Assembly (NCBI GenBank): GCA_963971225.1
Contig: OZ020269.1
Coordinates: forward strand, 46,149,264-46,213,263
Length of the DNA stretch: 64,000 nucleotides
From: Melieria omissa
Lineage: Eukaryota > Arthropoda > Insecta > Diptera > Ulidiidae
Direction of reading: 5' to 3'
Part shown: positions 1-11,973 of the stretch, piece by piece
Layout: every line of letters begins with the position of its first letter
Numbering within the stretch: the first letter of the stretch is position 1
Made by a program: the position numbers and the translations under genes
Notes under the pieces: generated by a model
Database searches by the model: none
What the model saw: only the letters and a program-made list of their open reading frames with translations
Told to the model about the DNA's origin: nothing

Positions 1-338
1 ACCATATCTTGCCATATTGAAATTATAGCAAGCTGGCCGTACTCTAAAGTGCGTGCCCAAAAATATGGCGTAAAAGCATTCATGCATAGCACAGCTGGTT
101 AAATGACTGCTGTCCCAAGTGATCTGTAGATCCCACCTCTAATCCCTTCCTTTCCTTGTTCCTTTGTACTCATGTTTCCCCCTATTTTCTGCTCCCCGGC
201 TTCGGCCGTTTGTGTCGTTTAATGTTTATTGTACTTCTTGTTCACTTGTTATTCTGAACGCAAAGAATAAACACCACTCAACACCCGATATCAACCGCTT
301 ATTTATTTCCCCCGCTCCGCGACCAATCGAGTTAAACA
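1..338 (+). repeat. BEL/Pao-type LTR, 5' end not resolved
   Basis: The segment shares a core (the block around CCCCGGCTTCGGCCGTTTGT at about 195-214) with LTR-like segments at about 11750-11973 and 13941-14221. It contains AATAAA at 265-270 and ends in ACA at 338. Directly after it comes TGGTCCTTCGAGCC, placed where a primer-binding site would be in a BEL/Pao element. The start may lie outside the window. The three copies have diverged, so they are not the two LTRs of one recent insertion. Confidence 0.55.
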
Positions 339-2174
339 TGGTCCTTCGAGCCATTCGCGAGTGAACCGCGAATGTTAAAAACAAATTAAAACAAAAATCG
401 AAAAAGTGAAAACACACAACAAAGAACGCATAGTTACATTAAAACAAACAAGCAGTTTAAAAAACAGTGAAAACGAATCAACAATTAATAAAAGTGACAC
501 GACGATTAACAAGTGAACCAAACAAAAATTGTCTAAGGGCACAAATTACAAAATTTAAAGAATCAAAAACGAAACCAAAAAAACAAGAGACCAAGAGAGA
601 GTGCAGTGCAGTGACACCAGCAAAACCACACACAAAAACTATATAAACTCATAAGAACAAAAGAAGGGCAGAAGAATAAACAACAACAAACACACCCACA
701 GTAGAGAACAGCACTAACAACAACAAACACAACTTAGCACAACACAGTAGCGGGCACGCAACAAATAGAGGAGATTCCCATTTTCGGGCACTGGGCCCAA
801 TAAGATAAGCCACAATTTTTATTAAAAATTAACAAATATACAATCCCATGCACTAACATAAAAAACATATATTTCTAAAAAATTAAATATTCCCATTCCC
901 TTAAAATCCACCTAAAAAATTATTTACTGGTTCCACGCCACTGTCGTGTACATTTCTCTGTACACATACCAAATCGCGCAGTGCAGTAAGCATTCCCGCT
1001 ACTGCACATAATTTTGCGCTTTTTGTTCGCATTCTCCTTTGTGCGATATACGCAGGCAAAGCAGCATAAACTCCCGCTGCAGCCTGCTTCCCACTAACTC
1101 GCTAATCTGCACATTTCCCCTACGTTTGTTTTGTGCATATCGCAGATCAGCAGCGACCACTCCAGCTGTTGATCTCACGCTCTCCCACTTGTGTACATTT
1201 TCGCGTTTCGCTCTGTGCGATATACGCACGCACCAGCAGCAAGCACTCCCGCTGCTGCCTCCAAGTGCACTCATATTTTTGTACTTCTGCCTAAGCAATT
1301 CCCGTATTTCGCTAGCAGAAGTAAATAAACGCAAGCACAGTGGGACGAGTCGCATTTTTTTGCAGCACATTGAACAATTTTCTAGAACTTAGAAAATTTT
1401 GAATAGTGCTGCATATACTCATACACTGCAGATCTGCTGCCACCCCAAGTGCATACAGTGGGACAAATATCCCCACTCGCACGCACAATATTTTTTACAC
1501 AAATTTATTTGGACACTTGTTCTTACAATAACACACTAATACAAATACTGGCATACACATATATATACAGGACAGGTTCGACAGGAGTCGAACTCGAGAG
1601 AAGCAGACGTGTTTCGCAGTGGCTCTACAAAAACATTTCCAAAACAAGCGATTAAAAAGTGCAAGTGAGATAAAATATCGGTGAACCAACAGGTGAAAGC
1701 AGTGCGCTCAATATCCCAACACATTGGCGTGACAAGCTGCGGTGACTGGTGCAGAAAGTGGATAATTGTTTTCCTTGGTGCAAAACTTTGTTTGGTCGAC
1801 GTATTCGCCTTTTCGCGATTTTCGCCGTACACAAAAAAGAGCGGGAGGAAAACAGCAAAACACCACTGACAGATCGGTAGCTAGAGTGAAACGGAATCAC
1901 GCAAGTAATAGATCATAAGCAAGAACATAAGAAAGGCAAAGACATAAACCGCTTAGTGCCGAGTACACGGTTAGCAAGGGCTCACACCAACATAAAGCTT
2001 TCGGTGCACTTGTGCTAGTGGGGCAGCAAACCGCTTTCGGCAAGCACAGTCTGTTCCCTACTTTAAGGCGGCGAATTTGATATTTCTTTAGTTATTGTTT
2101 TTTGTTTTTGTGTCGCAACCGAATAACAGCCAATCAGAAGGCGATTGAGATTCGCAGGTTTTTACCTGGGGTAA
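339..2174 (+). other. Retroelement leader and LINE 5' UTR region
   Basis: Positions 339-353 look like the primer-binding site and leader start of the preceding LTR element. About 360-780 is A-rich and poor in T. From about 940 to 1275 there are roughly four degenerate 80-95 bp units, each built around a GTGCGATATACGCA-like core followed by a CTCCCGCTGCTGC-like core, probably promoter monomers of the R1-like LINE downstream. I could not place the boundary between the BEL leader and the LINE 5' end. No convincing reading frame is present. Confidence 0.4.
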
Positions 2175-2813
2175 ATGAGCGTTAATCGTTCGCCCCAATC
2201 GGGGCGAAGCACGGACAATGGTGGAATTTCAACTCCGATCATTGGTGCTAAGCTAGGTAGCGGTTCTTCATTGCCGAAAAATACGCGCACAACTGAACGG
2301 ACCAATAGGATGGCGGCAAACGACTTGTCGGCTGCAAATCCGTTTAAGACAGGTGCGAAACTGGCGCGATCGCCAATCCGTCGTGAGGAGAGGTCAAACT
2401 CTTCGCCACCTGGCCTACAGCCTGAGATAAGCTGCACTCCTCCTTCGAGCAATGGGAAAACGGAAAATGTGCATGAACGCTGTGCTTTGAAAGGGGGAAA
2501 TGTCGAAGACATCTTGACATTAATAGGCAAGAAAATCGAGGAACTTGTGAAGATGATGGACGCACAGCGGTGGGTCAATGGTACAATGAAGGACATCGCC
2601 AGAGGCATCTCAATGCTTCAAAAGCAAGCGGTTGGCAAAGCCACCAAGGCAACAACAACAGCAAAGCAATACACGCAGACAGCCAAATCCGCGGCAGCGC
2701 AGCTCGGTGATAGGCAAGGCAAAAGGCTAAGGGCAACAAACAACGATGAGGTGGACGATACACCCGAATTTCCACCGCTGCCAAAACAAAAGCGCTCGAG
2801 GGTGAGGGCATAG
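2175..2813 (+). pseudogene. R1-like LINE ORF1 (gag-like), truncated
   Basis: The ATG at 2175 opens a 212-codon frame rich in Ser, Lys and Arg that ends at TAG 2811-2813. It looks like the N-terminal half of an R1-clade ORF1: a low-complexity start, then a helical stretch at about residues 100-150. The CCHC zinc knuckles that ORF1 proteins of this clade normally carry at the C-terminus are absent. The next recognisable sequence, from 2828, already belongs to the region after the endonuclease of ORF2. An internal deletion therefore removed the end of ORF1 and most of the endonuclease. Assignment rests on position and on the ORF2 that follows. Confidence 0.55.
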
Positions 2814-2827
2814 CTTGTGATGCAGCT

Positions 2828-5173
2828 ATGCCCAGAAGAATAAACAAGGGGGGCAGAAAACCCGTGTATTGGTGGAACGAAGAGATAGCGGATGCTAGAA
2901 AAAGATGCCACAAGGCATGCCAGTGGCGGATTCAGGGGGTGTTTTGGGGGTTGAAACCCCCCCCCCGAAATATTAGGATCGACATTAAAACTACATACAA
3001 ATTAAAAGAAAAGTTTTATGAATATCAAAGAATTACTTTTTGAAACCCCCCAAAATATTTTTCTGAATCCGCCCCTGAGGCACGCAAAAGGCTGCAGAGG
3101 CGCAGAAATCTGCCGACCCGTGCAGAACTTCACTTTAACTACAAGGCGTGCAAAACAGCGCTAAAGGTGGCCATTCGCAACAGCAAAAAGGCGCGTTTTA
3201 AAGCACTGTGCGATGAAGCCGATTTGGATTCCTGGGGCAAAGCCTACAAAGTGGTAATGGGTAGCATGAGAGGGCCTGGGTCACCTCAACCGAGCGATGT
3301 AGACCTTATGAGCACCGTAGTTGCAACGCTTTTCCCCTCACAGGAGGATCGATTGGGCGCTTTTGATGAGCACATAGCTATCAGCAATATACCCAACGTG
3401 ACAGTAAAGGAAGCGCTACAAACCGCAGGCAAAATAAAAGATAATAAAGCGCCGGGGTTGGATGGCATCCCAAATATAGCACTGAAAGCCGCGATGCGAA
3501 TCACGCCAGACGTGTTCGCCAAAATGTATGATGCATGCCTGAAAGAAGGGGTCTTCCCCGATAAATGGAAGCAGCAGAGGCTAGTGCTATTGCTGAAGCC
3601 AGGCAAACAGCCAGACCATCCATCCTCATACCGGCCGCTTTGGATGCTGGACACAATGGGCAAAGTGCTAGAAAGAATCATCTGTGACAGACTACAGGAC
3701 ACGCTAGAAAAACCAGATGGGCTGTCAAATCAACAATACGGCTTCCGACGAGCACGATCCACGTAGACGCAATCCAGGCAGTGATGAACATAGCACGCAA
3801 AGCTACAAGCGGCAAGCGCTGGCTAGGCGGCACAAAAATGTACTGCGCCGTCGTCACATTGGACGTGAAAAACGCCTTCAACTCGGCAAACTGGGGCCAC
3901 ATTAAAAGTGCACTACAGCCTTTTAAAGTACCAGCATATCTGCAGCGGATAATTTGCAGTTATTTCAGCAAAAGAGTCCTTCTGTATGATACAGATTCAG
4001 GCGTACAGCGGTACGAGGTCTCTGGTGGCGTTCCACAGGGCTCGGTGCTTGGCCCAACATTGTGGAACGTCATGTACGACGACATCCTCCGCCTGGAGCT
4101 GCCAGAAGGCGTTAACATTATCGGCTACGCGGATGACATTGCAATGGTGGCAGTAGCGAAGCACACGGATACGCTACGGCAGAGGTGCATCGATGCGATA
4201 TGCCGCGTTAATCAATGGTTGACGGACGCGAAGCTGGAGCTAGCGGCGCACAAGACCGAGGTGGTGCTACTGAGTACCAGAAAGGTGAGCGAGACACTGA
4301 CGATAACTGCCGGAGAACATGAAATCATGTCCCAGCCTTTTCTCCGATACCTCGGGGTGATCATAGATGCGAAGATGACCTTCAAATAGCATCTAAGAAC
4401 CGTGTGCGAAAAGGCATCACGCGTAAACGACGCACTTTACGCGGATGATGCCGAACGTAGGCGGCCCTCGCGCCAGTCGGCGAAAACTGCTAGCCAGGGT
4501 GACAGCCTCAATCATACTCTACGCAGCTCCTGTATGGGCGGACGCAGTAAAAATCCGAGAGTACACTAAAGGCATCAGGTCGACGTATCGACTAAGCGCA
4601 CTGCGGGTAGTAAGCGCCTTCCGCACAGTGTCGATGCAGTTGGAGTTATCGCAAGCATGCCGCCGATTGAACTACTGGCGGTCGAAATGCAACGCCTTTA
4701 TAACGCAGCCACAAAGCCGACAAGCGCCATGAAAGCCACGGAAAGAAGTGCCACCATCAGGGACTGGCAGCGCAAATGGGAGCAATCCTGCAAAGGGCGC
4801 TGGCCTTTTGCACTGATCCCGGATATCGCGCGGTGGGTAGCTCGCTCGCATGGAGAGGTTGACCACAACATCACCCAGCTGCTAAGTGGGCATGGCTGTT
4901 AAAAGGCTGCACAAGTTCAAGCACGACGACGACCCCTTCTGCCCGCTCTGTCCAGAAAAGCAGGAGACCGCTGAGCACGTCCTGATGGAGTGCCCTAGGT
5001 TCGAGTCTGTCCGAAGGGAACTAGCAGTTGCTCTTGCGGAGCATCCGTCTGTGTCGAACCTGACTGCACACATGTGCGACACGCCACGCAAGTGGCAAGC
5101 CGTATGCTCGGCCGCAGCCAGCATTATTAAAACACTGTGCGTCCTAGAACGCCAACGTAGGGCAATTAGATAG
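2828..5173 (+). pseudogene. R1-like LINE ORF2 (reverse transcriptase), broken
   Basis: ORF2 remains of an R1-clade non-LTR retrotransposon. A post-endonuclease WWNEE motif lies at about 2870. A MITE interrupts the frame at 2921-3077. Reverse transcriptase runs from about 3420 to 4390, with KAPGLDG (about 3450), DVKNAFNS (about 3864), GGVPQGSVLGP (about 4024) and the catalytic YADD (about 4125). The C-terminal zinc knuckle (CPLC followed by HVLMEC) lies at 4938-4995. The frame is broken by a stop at about 3764, a stop at 4387, and a frameshift near 4435. The 5' part of the endonuclease is missing. It cannot encode an active protein. Confidence 0.85.
2921..3077. mobile_element. hAT-type MITE, 157 bp
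   Basis: Inverted ends read CAGTGGCGGATTCAGG on the left and, in reverse complement, CAGGGGCGGATTCAGA on the right, with similarity continuing about 38 bp inward. It is flanked by an 8-bp direct repeat, AGGCATGC (2913-2920) and AGGCACGC (3078-3085), one base different. Eight-base duplications and CAG ends are typical of hAT elements. It has no coding capacity and interrupts the R1-like ORF2. Confidence 0.8.
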
Positions 5174-5330
5174 TCCGAGGTGGTGGGCACGGTGCCGCAC
5201 CCTACTGCTACCAGGAAGTAATTCCTCGCAGGACGTTCCCTGGCGGAGTTTAGGGGTAGGAGGGTTTTTAGTCGGTGAAAGTCTCACACACCGGCTTTCA
5301 ATGCTTTTCCCTTCTCCAAAAAACAAATAA
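5174..5330 (+). other. 3' UTR of the R1-like LINE
   Basis: Non-coding stretch between the end of the ORF2 frame and an A-rich tail at about 5320-5336 that runs into a microsatellite. I see nothing else in it. Confidence 0.5.
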
Positions 5331-5333
5331 AAA

Positions 5334-5366
<33 letters not shown>

Positions 5367-5400
5367 TATATATATACATACACATTCATACATATTTATT
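5331..5400. repeat. TA/CA microsatellite
   Basis: Low-complexity alternation of TATATA and CACATA blocks directly after the A-rich LINE tail. It probably grew from that tail. Confidence 0.85.
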
Positions 5401-5484
5401 CACGTTGTCACATACAAAAAATTCACTTTTTCACAAATAAAAACACATTTGACTACACATTTATTGCGTTATTACTATTTTATA

Positions 5485-6645
5485 GGGTAAAAGGTTCGGT
5501 TGTGGGCATAGTTCGGTTGTGGGCACCCCTTCGTATCTCTTGATAGAAAGCAGGCTGGGTTTTTTTTGACTAAGGCCATTTGTTCATTATGGAACCACGA
5601 TCTTTTTGTGCCAAATACTGAGTCGAACAGACACGCCTGCTTTGTGCTGGGACCATATATATCTTTCTGTGCTTAAAAAATAAGACAACAATTTTTTTAC
5701 ACATTTTAAATGGTGTCATAAATCGAAGTGAATCCTTCGAGAAGGCAAGTAAAATGCATTTTTATTTAGTTAATTTATTTTACTTTGTGATCCAATATTG
5801 ATTACAACCAATATGTTTACCCCGAACAAATTTTTCACTACTTCTCAAAACGGCTGCCAAATTCGGTTGTGGGCACCGCAATTAGTTCGGTTGTGGGCAT
5901 CCGTCTTTTAGTGATTTTGTAAGTTTTGGTAAGTTATTTCATCAAAAATGGTCTTTTAACGCATTTTTTGGTTGTTTTAGCTAAATCCTCCGATATTTTT
6001 TTAATGTGTTGGATGTAATTTAACATTGTTCTGCAGATAAGCTAACCACAAAATCGACTGCCGCAGCGTATGCGATTTCCCAAACAAATCTCCAACGCTA
6101 CAAAAAGAAGGTGGAAGAAAATTTCGGAGACATCAAAGCTGTCGACGGTGGTGTTTTCTTCTTTTACTTCTTTTCGTGGATGTTATCGAATCAGGTTGAC
6201 TGGTGTTTTCCATCTTCTTCACGTCACAGCACTTGAAGAGTGTTGATTAATTAGGTTGAATTTCATTTTACTTTAGGTCTTCTTGACAGCCCAGGAGAAT
6301 GACTTGGTCACTTACATTTTGAAATGCCCGTCCATCTAAAGTGTGCCGACATGCGTACCAGCTACTTCACATGCGTGCATTGTGCTTCAAATAATTAAAA
6401 CTTAATATTTTTCTATATTCCAAGGGTGCCCACAACCAAACCAAAAAAAAATTTTTGTTAAAAATTAATACTTTACAAAATAAAAAAAAAAAATTTTCTA
6501 TTTGACGGAATCGATTTACTTTTGTCATTACTTGTTAGCTAAGGTTTCTAGCTTTCCATAGATGTCCATATGTCCGATTAAGAAGAACTTGGTAAAGAGT
6601 TATGAGCCAAAAACAAAAAGGTGCCCACAACCGGACCCATTCCCC
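5485..6645 (+). mobile_element. Pogo-like DNA element, copy 1
   Basis: The 1161-bp unit is flanked by TA (5483-5484 and 6646-6647). Its inverted ends are GGGTAAAAGGTTCGGTTGTG on the left and GGGGAATGGGTCCGGTTGTG in reverse complement on the right. The end motif TTCGGTTGTGGGCA is repeated just inside the left end and again near 5862-5900. TA target sites and a psq-type DNA-binding remnant point to the pogo/Tigger branch of Tc1/mariner. No DDE catalytic domain remains, so the copy is non-autonomous. A second copy lies in opposite orientation at 28389-30586. Confidence 0.7.
6036..6152 (+). pseudogene. psq-like helix-turn-helix exon of pogo-like transposase
   Basis: From 6036 the frame has the AAAYAISQTNLQRYKKKV pattern of a psq/CENP-B-type N-terminal helix-turn-helix (AAxxYxIxxxTLxRxxKK). 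Immediately before it is TTCTGCAG, a plausible splice acceptor, so this may be an internal exon. A homologous piece is on the minus strand of the second copy at about 28611-28726. Only about 39 residues remain and no catalytic domain follows. Confidence 0.55.
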
Positions 6646-6668
6646 TACATTCATTCCCAATACACATA

Positions 6669-7416
6669 CGAGGTTTGTTCAAAAAGTATCGCGAATTTTG
6701 AATTTTCGCGGGCTACGTTTGTTCGATTTTTGATCTTTTGGTGGCGTTATGTTGGTACTCATGACCCTCACTTATGTTGACAATTTCGGCCATTTTGAAT
6801 GTCCAGTCAGTTTTTGACAGCTATTGTGCGTGGGCGTGTTTTAGCTTGTCTTCGATTTTCGTCTATTTCAAATAATGGATCAAAGAATTTGTATCAAATT
6901 TTGTGTGAAAAACAACTTAAAGTGCGCGGACGCGCAGAATGTTAACTGTTGCATACGGCGAAGCTACTTTGGACAAAAGCAACGCTTATCGGTGGTACAA
7001 AATGTTCTCAGAGGGCCGAGAAGAGAGAGCCGAAATTGGCTTTTGCACCATGATAATGCCCCTGCTCACACATCGTTACTTGTGCGCGAATTTTTGGCCA
7101 AAAAAAACACTCTAATAATGCCGCAGCCACCGTATTCCCCAGACCTGGCCCCCTGTGACTTTTTTTTGTTCCCGAAACTGAAGAGGCCCATGAAAGGACG
7201 ACGCTACGCCACGATTGAGGAGATAAAGCGAAGGAGGAGCTGAACAAGATCACAAAAAATGATTTTTCAAAATGCTTCGAGGATTTTAAAAAACGTTATC
7301 ACAAGTGTATAATGTCTGATGGGGATTACTTTGAAGGGGACAAAATAGATATTCATGAATAAATAAATAATTCTTGAAAAAACATGAAATTCGCGATACT
7401 TTTTGAACAAACCTCG
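6669..7416 (+). mobile_element. Mariner element, copy 1, internally deleted
   Basis: The element is 748 bp, flanked by TA (6667-6668, 7417-7418), with inverted ends beginning CGAGGTTTGTTCAAAAAGTA. A transposase remnant runs from 6875 (ATG, MDQRICIKFC) to about 7243. It keeps the start of the helix-turn-helix domain, then jumps to the catalytic C-terminal part with HHDN and YSPDLAPCD, whose aspartates are 34 residues apart (D34D, the mariner signature). The first catalytic Asp is lost in the deletion. Two further catalytic-region blocks of the same family lie in the broken copy at 14311-16838. Confidence 0.9.
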
Positions 7417-7418
7417 TA

Positions 7419-7667
7419 TATACACAATTTTTTTGTTCCCATATACACATTTCTATTTATTACCCATACAGATATATTTCCCTAAACGTTTACACACACA
7501 GGTGTAAACTTTTTATTTATTTATTTATTTTTTGCTCGACAAGTATTCAAATTCGTTTTAACGAATTGCCCCATTCCCAACTCTTCCCATTCTCGAATAT
7601 CGTTCGCGCGGACGCGGTTAGACTACACGTCTATTTCTACCATACCCTACATTTATACACTATTTAT
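7419..7667. other. AT-rich spacer, nothing recognised
   Basis: Low-complexity TTTA repeats at about 7510-7535 and otherwise unassigned sequence between the mariner and the piggyBac-like element. It may be leader sequence of the BEL copy whose gag starts at 9598, but I could not show this. Confidence 0.3.
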
Positions 7668-7671
7668 TTAA

Positions 7672-9558
7672 CTCTTGTGTGCGCACCCACTTAAAACCTC
7701 ATACTTGAACCCCCCATGGTCTGGCCAGACCATGGTGCAAAAAAGAGGATATTCGAGGATTGTGCTAGTTAATATATTTTTTTTATATTTTTGTTGATGA
7801 GTTTATATATATCTTAGTATGTGTGAGTGTTTGTGTGCGTATGTATGTGTGTGTAGGCCTGTAAAAAAAAACAAGAAAATGTGAATACAATAATTTCTGT
7901 TGCTTGTTTACTTTTTATTTAGGTAAAAAGGTAAAATTATGCTTGATTTATAAAATACACAGCGAATTTCAACTTCAATAAATAAATTTTGAAATTAAAT
8001 AGTATAGTATATAATATATAGTATAGATAGTAAGAAAAAAAAGTTAAAAACGTAAAATACGTTGTTATGGATTTGCCGCAACTGCTTCACCAATGCAGTG
8101 GTTGCAAGGAAATAATGCAGTATAATGACTCAAACACATTGAGATTTTATATTGGACATATACATATCGTGTTTTGATATATCTAACACATTTATATTTC
8201 TGGATTCCTTTCACTATTGACAATTATGCTTTGAAGTCGAAAAGGTAGCTGACTAATACAGAACACTGCGAACTATTGGCTGTCAATAAGACAAAATATC
8301 TTCTATTGACCACTTAGTTCCATCTATCTAAAAAAACCTTCCGTTCAAGCATAACATGCTCAACATGTTATTATTCATGCTAAACTGGTCGGATATCGTC
8401 ATCGCGATCTCCACGTTGAATTATCATATTTTATTTTTCATCAGTAGCGAAGCATCGTATTGTTCAGGGCACAAAAGATAATTTGCAGCTCCGTTATTAC
8501 TACCTCCAGCAACAAACGAATCCTCCATAAAATTTTAAAAAGTGTAGGTTGTTCATTCAATTATCCCACAGAACTACGTATTCATTCAATGTGCCAATTG
8601 CCAGAATTATTCGCCTGTGCAACTTGTATGCTTTCGAGTAAAACTTTAGTGATAAGTATTCAACATTTAAGTTAAGCTTATTAAAACTATTTAATGAATG
8701 ACTTAGAATAAATAAATAATTAAATATCTTAATTCTGTTGCTCTAAAGCATTGGTTTTCGCTACTGCTTAAACTATTTTTTTTTAGAAAAATCGTCCTCT
8801 CTGATGTTATTCCAGCGTTGAAGTTCAAAAATAATTTACACCTTATCCTCGAAATAGCATTTGCTTCCTTTAATCTCTGTCACAGAAAACATACAATCCA
8901 ATTGATTAAAATCAGACACGAAAAGAGCACAAATACTTCCTTCGCTTCAGAAATGTAATTGAATTGACACCAAAAACATAAATATAACCGCGAATACAAT
9001 GGATAAATATTAATTTTGAATGTGTTCAGACATTCTTTTCTACCAAAAATTATAATTTACTAACCTAAAAGAAAATAAAAGCCAAGGCGAGTGAAAACCA
9101 TTTGTACCAGGTACATTTTGCGCTAGCTAACTCATGTCACTTTTAACGAGATGGCACGAAAAAAGTGCTTCAAATCGGGTCAGATGGAAAAACCTAGCTA
9201 CAGCCCTATGCTTCGTAGAGGACTGAATAAGGAACAAACGAAAAAAAATATTTATAAACAATTTCGACACTAATTACGTCGAAAAAAACAAAAAAAACTG
9301 AAAATAACAGGCAACTTTGTATGCAAATACACCATGGTCTGGCCAGACCATAGGGGGTTCAACTAAGGGGTATAAATACGTTTTGCACGATTCTCGCCTT
9401 GTTTTTGTAAAAATTTTGTTCATGTATTGGTTTTTGTGCTTAGAAAGGATCAGTTGAGGATATCATGAAATATGAACCCGATAGCTTTACTACAACCTTA
9501 CTAAAAGTGGACCTAAAGTTCAATATGGTCTGGCCAGACCTGGGTGCGCACACAAGGG
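7672..9558. mobile_element. piggyBac-like element, non-autonomous
   Basis: The unit is 1887 bp, flanked by TTAA (7668-7671 and 9559-9562). Its inverted ends are CTCTTGTGTGCGCACCCA on the left and CCCTTGTGTGCGCACCCA in reverse complement on the right. TTAA target sites with C-rich ends are characteristic of piggyBac. No transposase-like frame is visible. It carries three copies of a palindrome centred on GGTCTGGCCAGACC at 7714-7735 (22 bp), 9334-9351 (18 bp) and 9527-9540 (14 bp), one near the left end and two near the right. Confidence 0.8.
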
Positions 9559-9597
9559 TTAAATTGTTTACCCTTTGTCGAGCTTTTCAATTTAACA

Positions 9598-11154
9598 TGC
9601 CCGTTGAGCGAACCCCTAAACGACAAAGTGTCACAATGGAGACTCCTTCCTCCAGACACACAAAGTCAGCCAGTGCACATTTGACAGTTCCTGTCACTCG
9701 GGAGCCACCAAACACTCGCTCCAAACTCTAGTCCGAAAGCAACCGATCTCAGTGTTGCCAAATTTACTTTCGAGTACGATAAGCTCGTGCATTTATGCAC
9801 ACAATTTTCATCGGTTCCCATTGAGGATTTGACTGCTCCAAATTAAGTAAACAAATTTGCAAGCCCAATGGGAGAGGCTTATGCGCGCACATGAGGCAGT
9901 CTTCATTGCTGAAGACAACAGCCAGCCCGACGGTTTTTCAGAGTCGGCTAGGCAAAAGATTGACGCCTGCACAGACCAATACAAGTTCTGCATGGCTAAA
10001 ATGTCGGACATCATTGAGATGCTCCAAACTCAGTCCCCCCCAGCCCGCTGCGCATATGGAACCGGTTCGACCCCTAGAACCAGCAAATACCCCTACATTT
10101 GCCTACAAGTTCCACCTTGTGATACCGAAACCTTTTTCGGGGGCTATGAGCAGTGGCCGTCCTTCCGGGACATGTTTACTGCGGTTTACATCAACCACCC
10201 CCAGCTCACTCCAGCCCAAAAATTGTATCACCTCCGATACAAGACGCAAGGTAAAGCCGGTGCTATTGTAAAGCAATATGCATTATCCGATGAGAATTTC
10301 GAACTCGCGTGGGAAGCCCTATGATTCCGCTTTGAAAATAAACGGATACTCGTTGACACTCAAATCCGATCCGTTTTGAATATCGCTCCTGCCCACACTG
10401 AAAATAGTGAGGCGCTGCAGCGGATCCAAAACACCATAAACAATTGTCTTTCAATACTAAATTCTCAGGCCGTAGATACAATTCTCAGGTCGTAGATACA
10501 GACAATTGGGATCCGCTACTCGTTTATATATGCTCTACAAAATTGCCCCAAGAAACACTCGCTCTATGGGAGCAATCATTGACATCCAAGAAGGATCTGC
10601 CACCCTGTTCGCAAATGGTTGAACGGTTGCAAAACATTCGTCCCGCTAACCCGAAATCACAACCCTCTACTTCCAAAGTCCTCCCAAATCGGCCACACAA
10701 ACCCCTTAATTATCACACTCAAGTGAAAAGGGACTTCGCGTGCAAACTCTGCAACGCAAATCATCCCATACGGACTTGCCACAGCTTCAAAAGATTCACC
10801 CCCCGGAGTCGAGTAACATACGTTAAGAAGTACAATCTCTGCGTAAATTGTCTTGCGACATCTCACCTTGTTGAGAATTGTACAAGCAATTTTACGTGCG
10901 TATAATGTCAAATGAAGCACCATTCCATGCTTCATTTCCTCAAAGACAATGCGCAACCCTCTCAATCTCCCAATCGGGCACCTTCGACCCGACCACAAAT
11001 CGCAACAGCTCCAAAACGAACGCACAACAACTCCACAACTAATTCCTTTCTTTCGGATGCGCAACCCCGCACATCTTCCAGGCAAAGTACGCCCCAAGTA
11101 CACTCCACTAATGGCACCCAATCCTTTCTGCCTACGGCACTGGTGTCCATTTAG
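9598..11154 (+). pseudogene. BEL/Pao gag, degraded
   Basis: Remains of a BEL/Pao Gag. The ATG at 9598 opens a 44-codon N-terminal piece that stops at 9729. The frame resumes at 9857-10324 with the DUF1759-like capsid part (FFGGYEQWPSFRDMF) and again at 10444-10905 with the zinc-knuckle region (CKLCNANHPIRTC, then CVNCLATSHLVENC). Breaks include stops at 9844 and about 10322. There is also a 20-bp tandem duplication (10461-10480 and 10481-10500, one base different) that shifts frame. Protease, reverse transcriptase and integrase are absent downstream, so most of pol has been lost. Confidence 0.8.
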
Positions 11155-11749
11155 CACGTAGGACAGTTGTTCAAAGTTCGATCGTTGATCGACCAAGCCT
11201 TTCAGCGTACCTTCATCTCCGCAAAACGCCAATCATATTTACTTCTTGACTTGACGCACAGCAACTGACGGGAATTGCCCTTCGCATTTCCACAATGCGC
11301 CAACTCATACCATACACCTCGACCTCGCCCATCACGGGTCCAAAAAGAGATCAGTTGCTACTCCAGTGCGAACTGCCCCAAAGCGCCTCCGAACCCCTCA
11401 CATTTGGAACAAGTATCCCGAATATCTGACATTTCGGCCAGAATTAATGTATTCATACTCCTCCAATGGTAACTCAAGCGAACCTCACAGCTTGGACTAC
11501 CGTTCGAATCCCATACCCACGATGTCAAATTCAAATGCTCAAGTAACTGACATCTCCCTTTTTGCAGATCAGCCGGCCATCGCAGCAGGTGCTTCACAGA
11601 CTGTCCCGCACGGCCGGATCTATCATTCCCCGCAAGGAGGTCATCGGCGCCCCCTTAAGCGCACCCACATCCAGTTAGCCGCACCACCATCAGACGCATC
11701 ACGACAACCCTTTGTCGTACGCATTGCCGCATTGGCGAGTGACCCCCGA
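11155..11749. other. Unassigned remnant between BEL gag and LTR
   Basis: No domain recognised. It is probably the collapsed remains of the BEL pol region and 3' leader, since it joins the gag remnant to an LTR. Confidence 0.3.
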
Positions 11750-11973
11750 CTTCTTCATCTATTGCACTCTGCAATGCCGGCCGCGATGGGCCGGCATTCC
11801 TTGTCCTCTTGTATTGACGTTCTCCCTATTTATGCTCCCCGGCTTCGGCCGTTTGTCTCGTTCAGTGTTTCTTATTGATTGTTTTATTCGTCATTCGTTC
11901 GCTTACGAATAAAGAGACCCCAAAACCGAAACCCCAGCGTTTTATTTACCCCACTCCGCGACGAATTTGTACA
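11750..11973 (+). repeat. BEL/Pao-type LTR, 3' end at ACA
   Basis: It shares the CCCCGGCTTCGGCCGTTTGT block (11840-11859) with the LTRs at 1-338 and 13941-14221. It has an AATAAA at 11909-11914 and ends in TACA at 11973. Near its start is a perfect 10-bp inverted repeat (AATGCCGGCC at 11773-11782, its complement at 11789-11798, 6-base loop). The left boundary is approximate. It is the likely 3' LTR of the gag remnant at 9598-11154. Confidence 0.6.

Noticed and set aside
2162..2911. Several overlapping minus-strand frames opposite the R1-like ORF1
   Set aside because: Shadows of the plus-strand coding region, with no domain.
9600..11973. 5' LTR at 1-338 and LTR at 11750-11973 as the two ends of one BEL insertion
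   Set aside because: The order would fit, but the two LTRs differ too much outside the shared core, and no target-site duplication can be shown. They may be relatives of different age.
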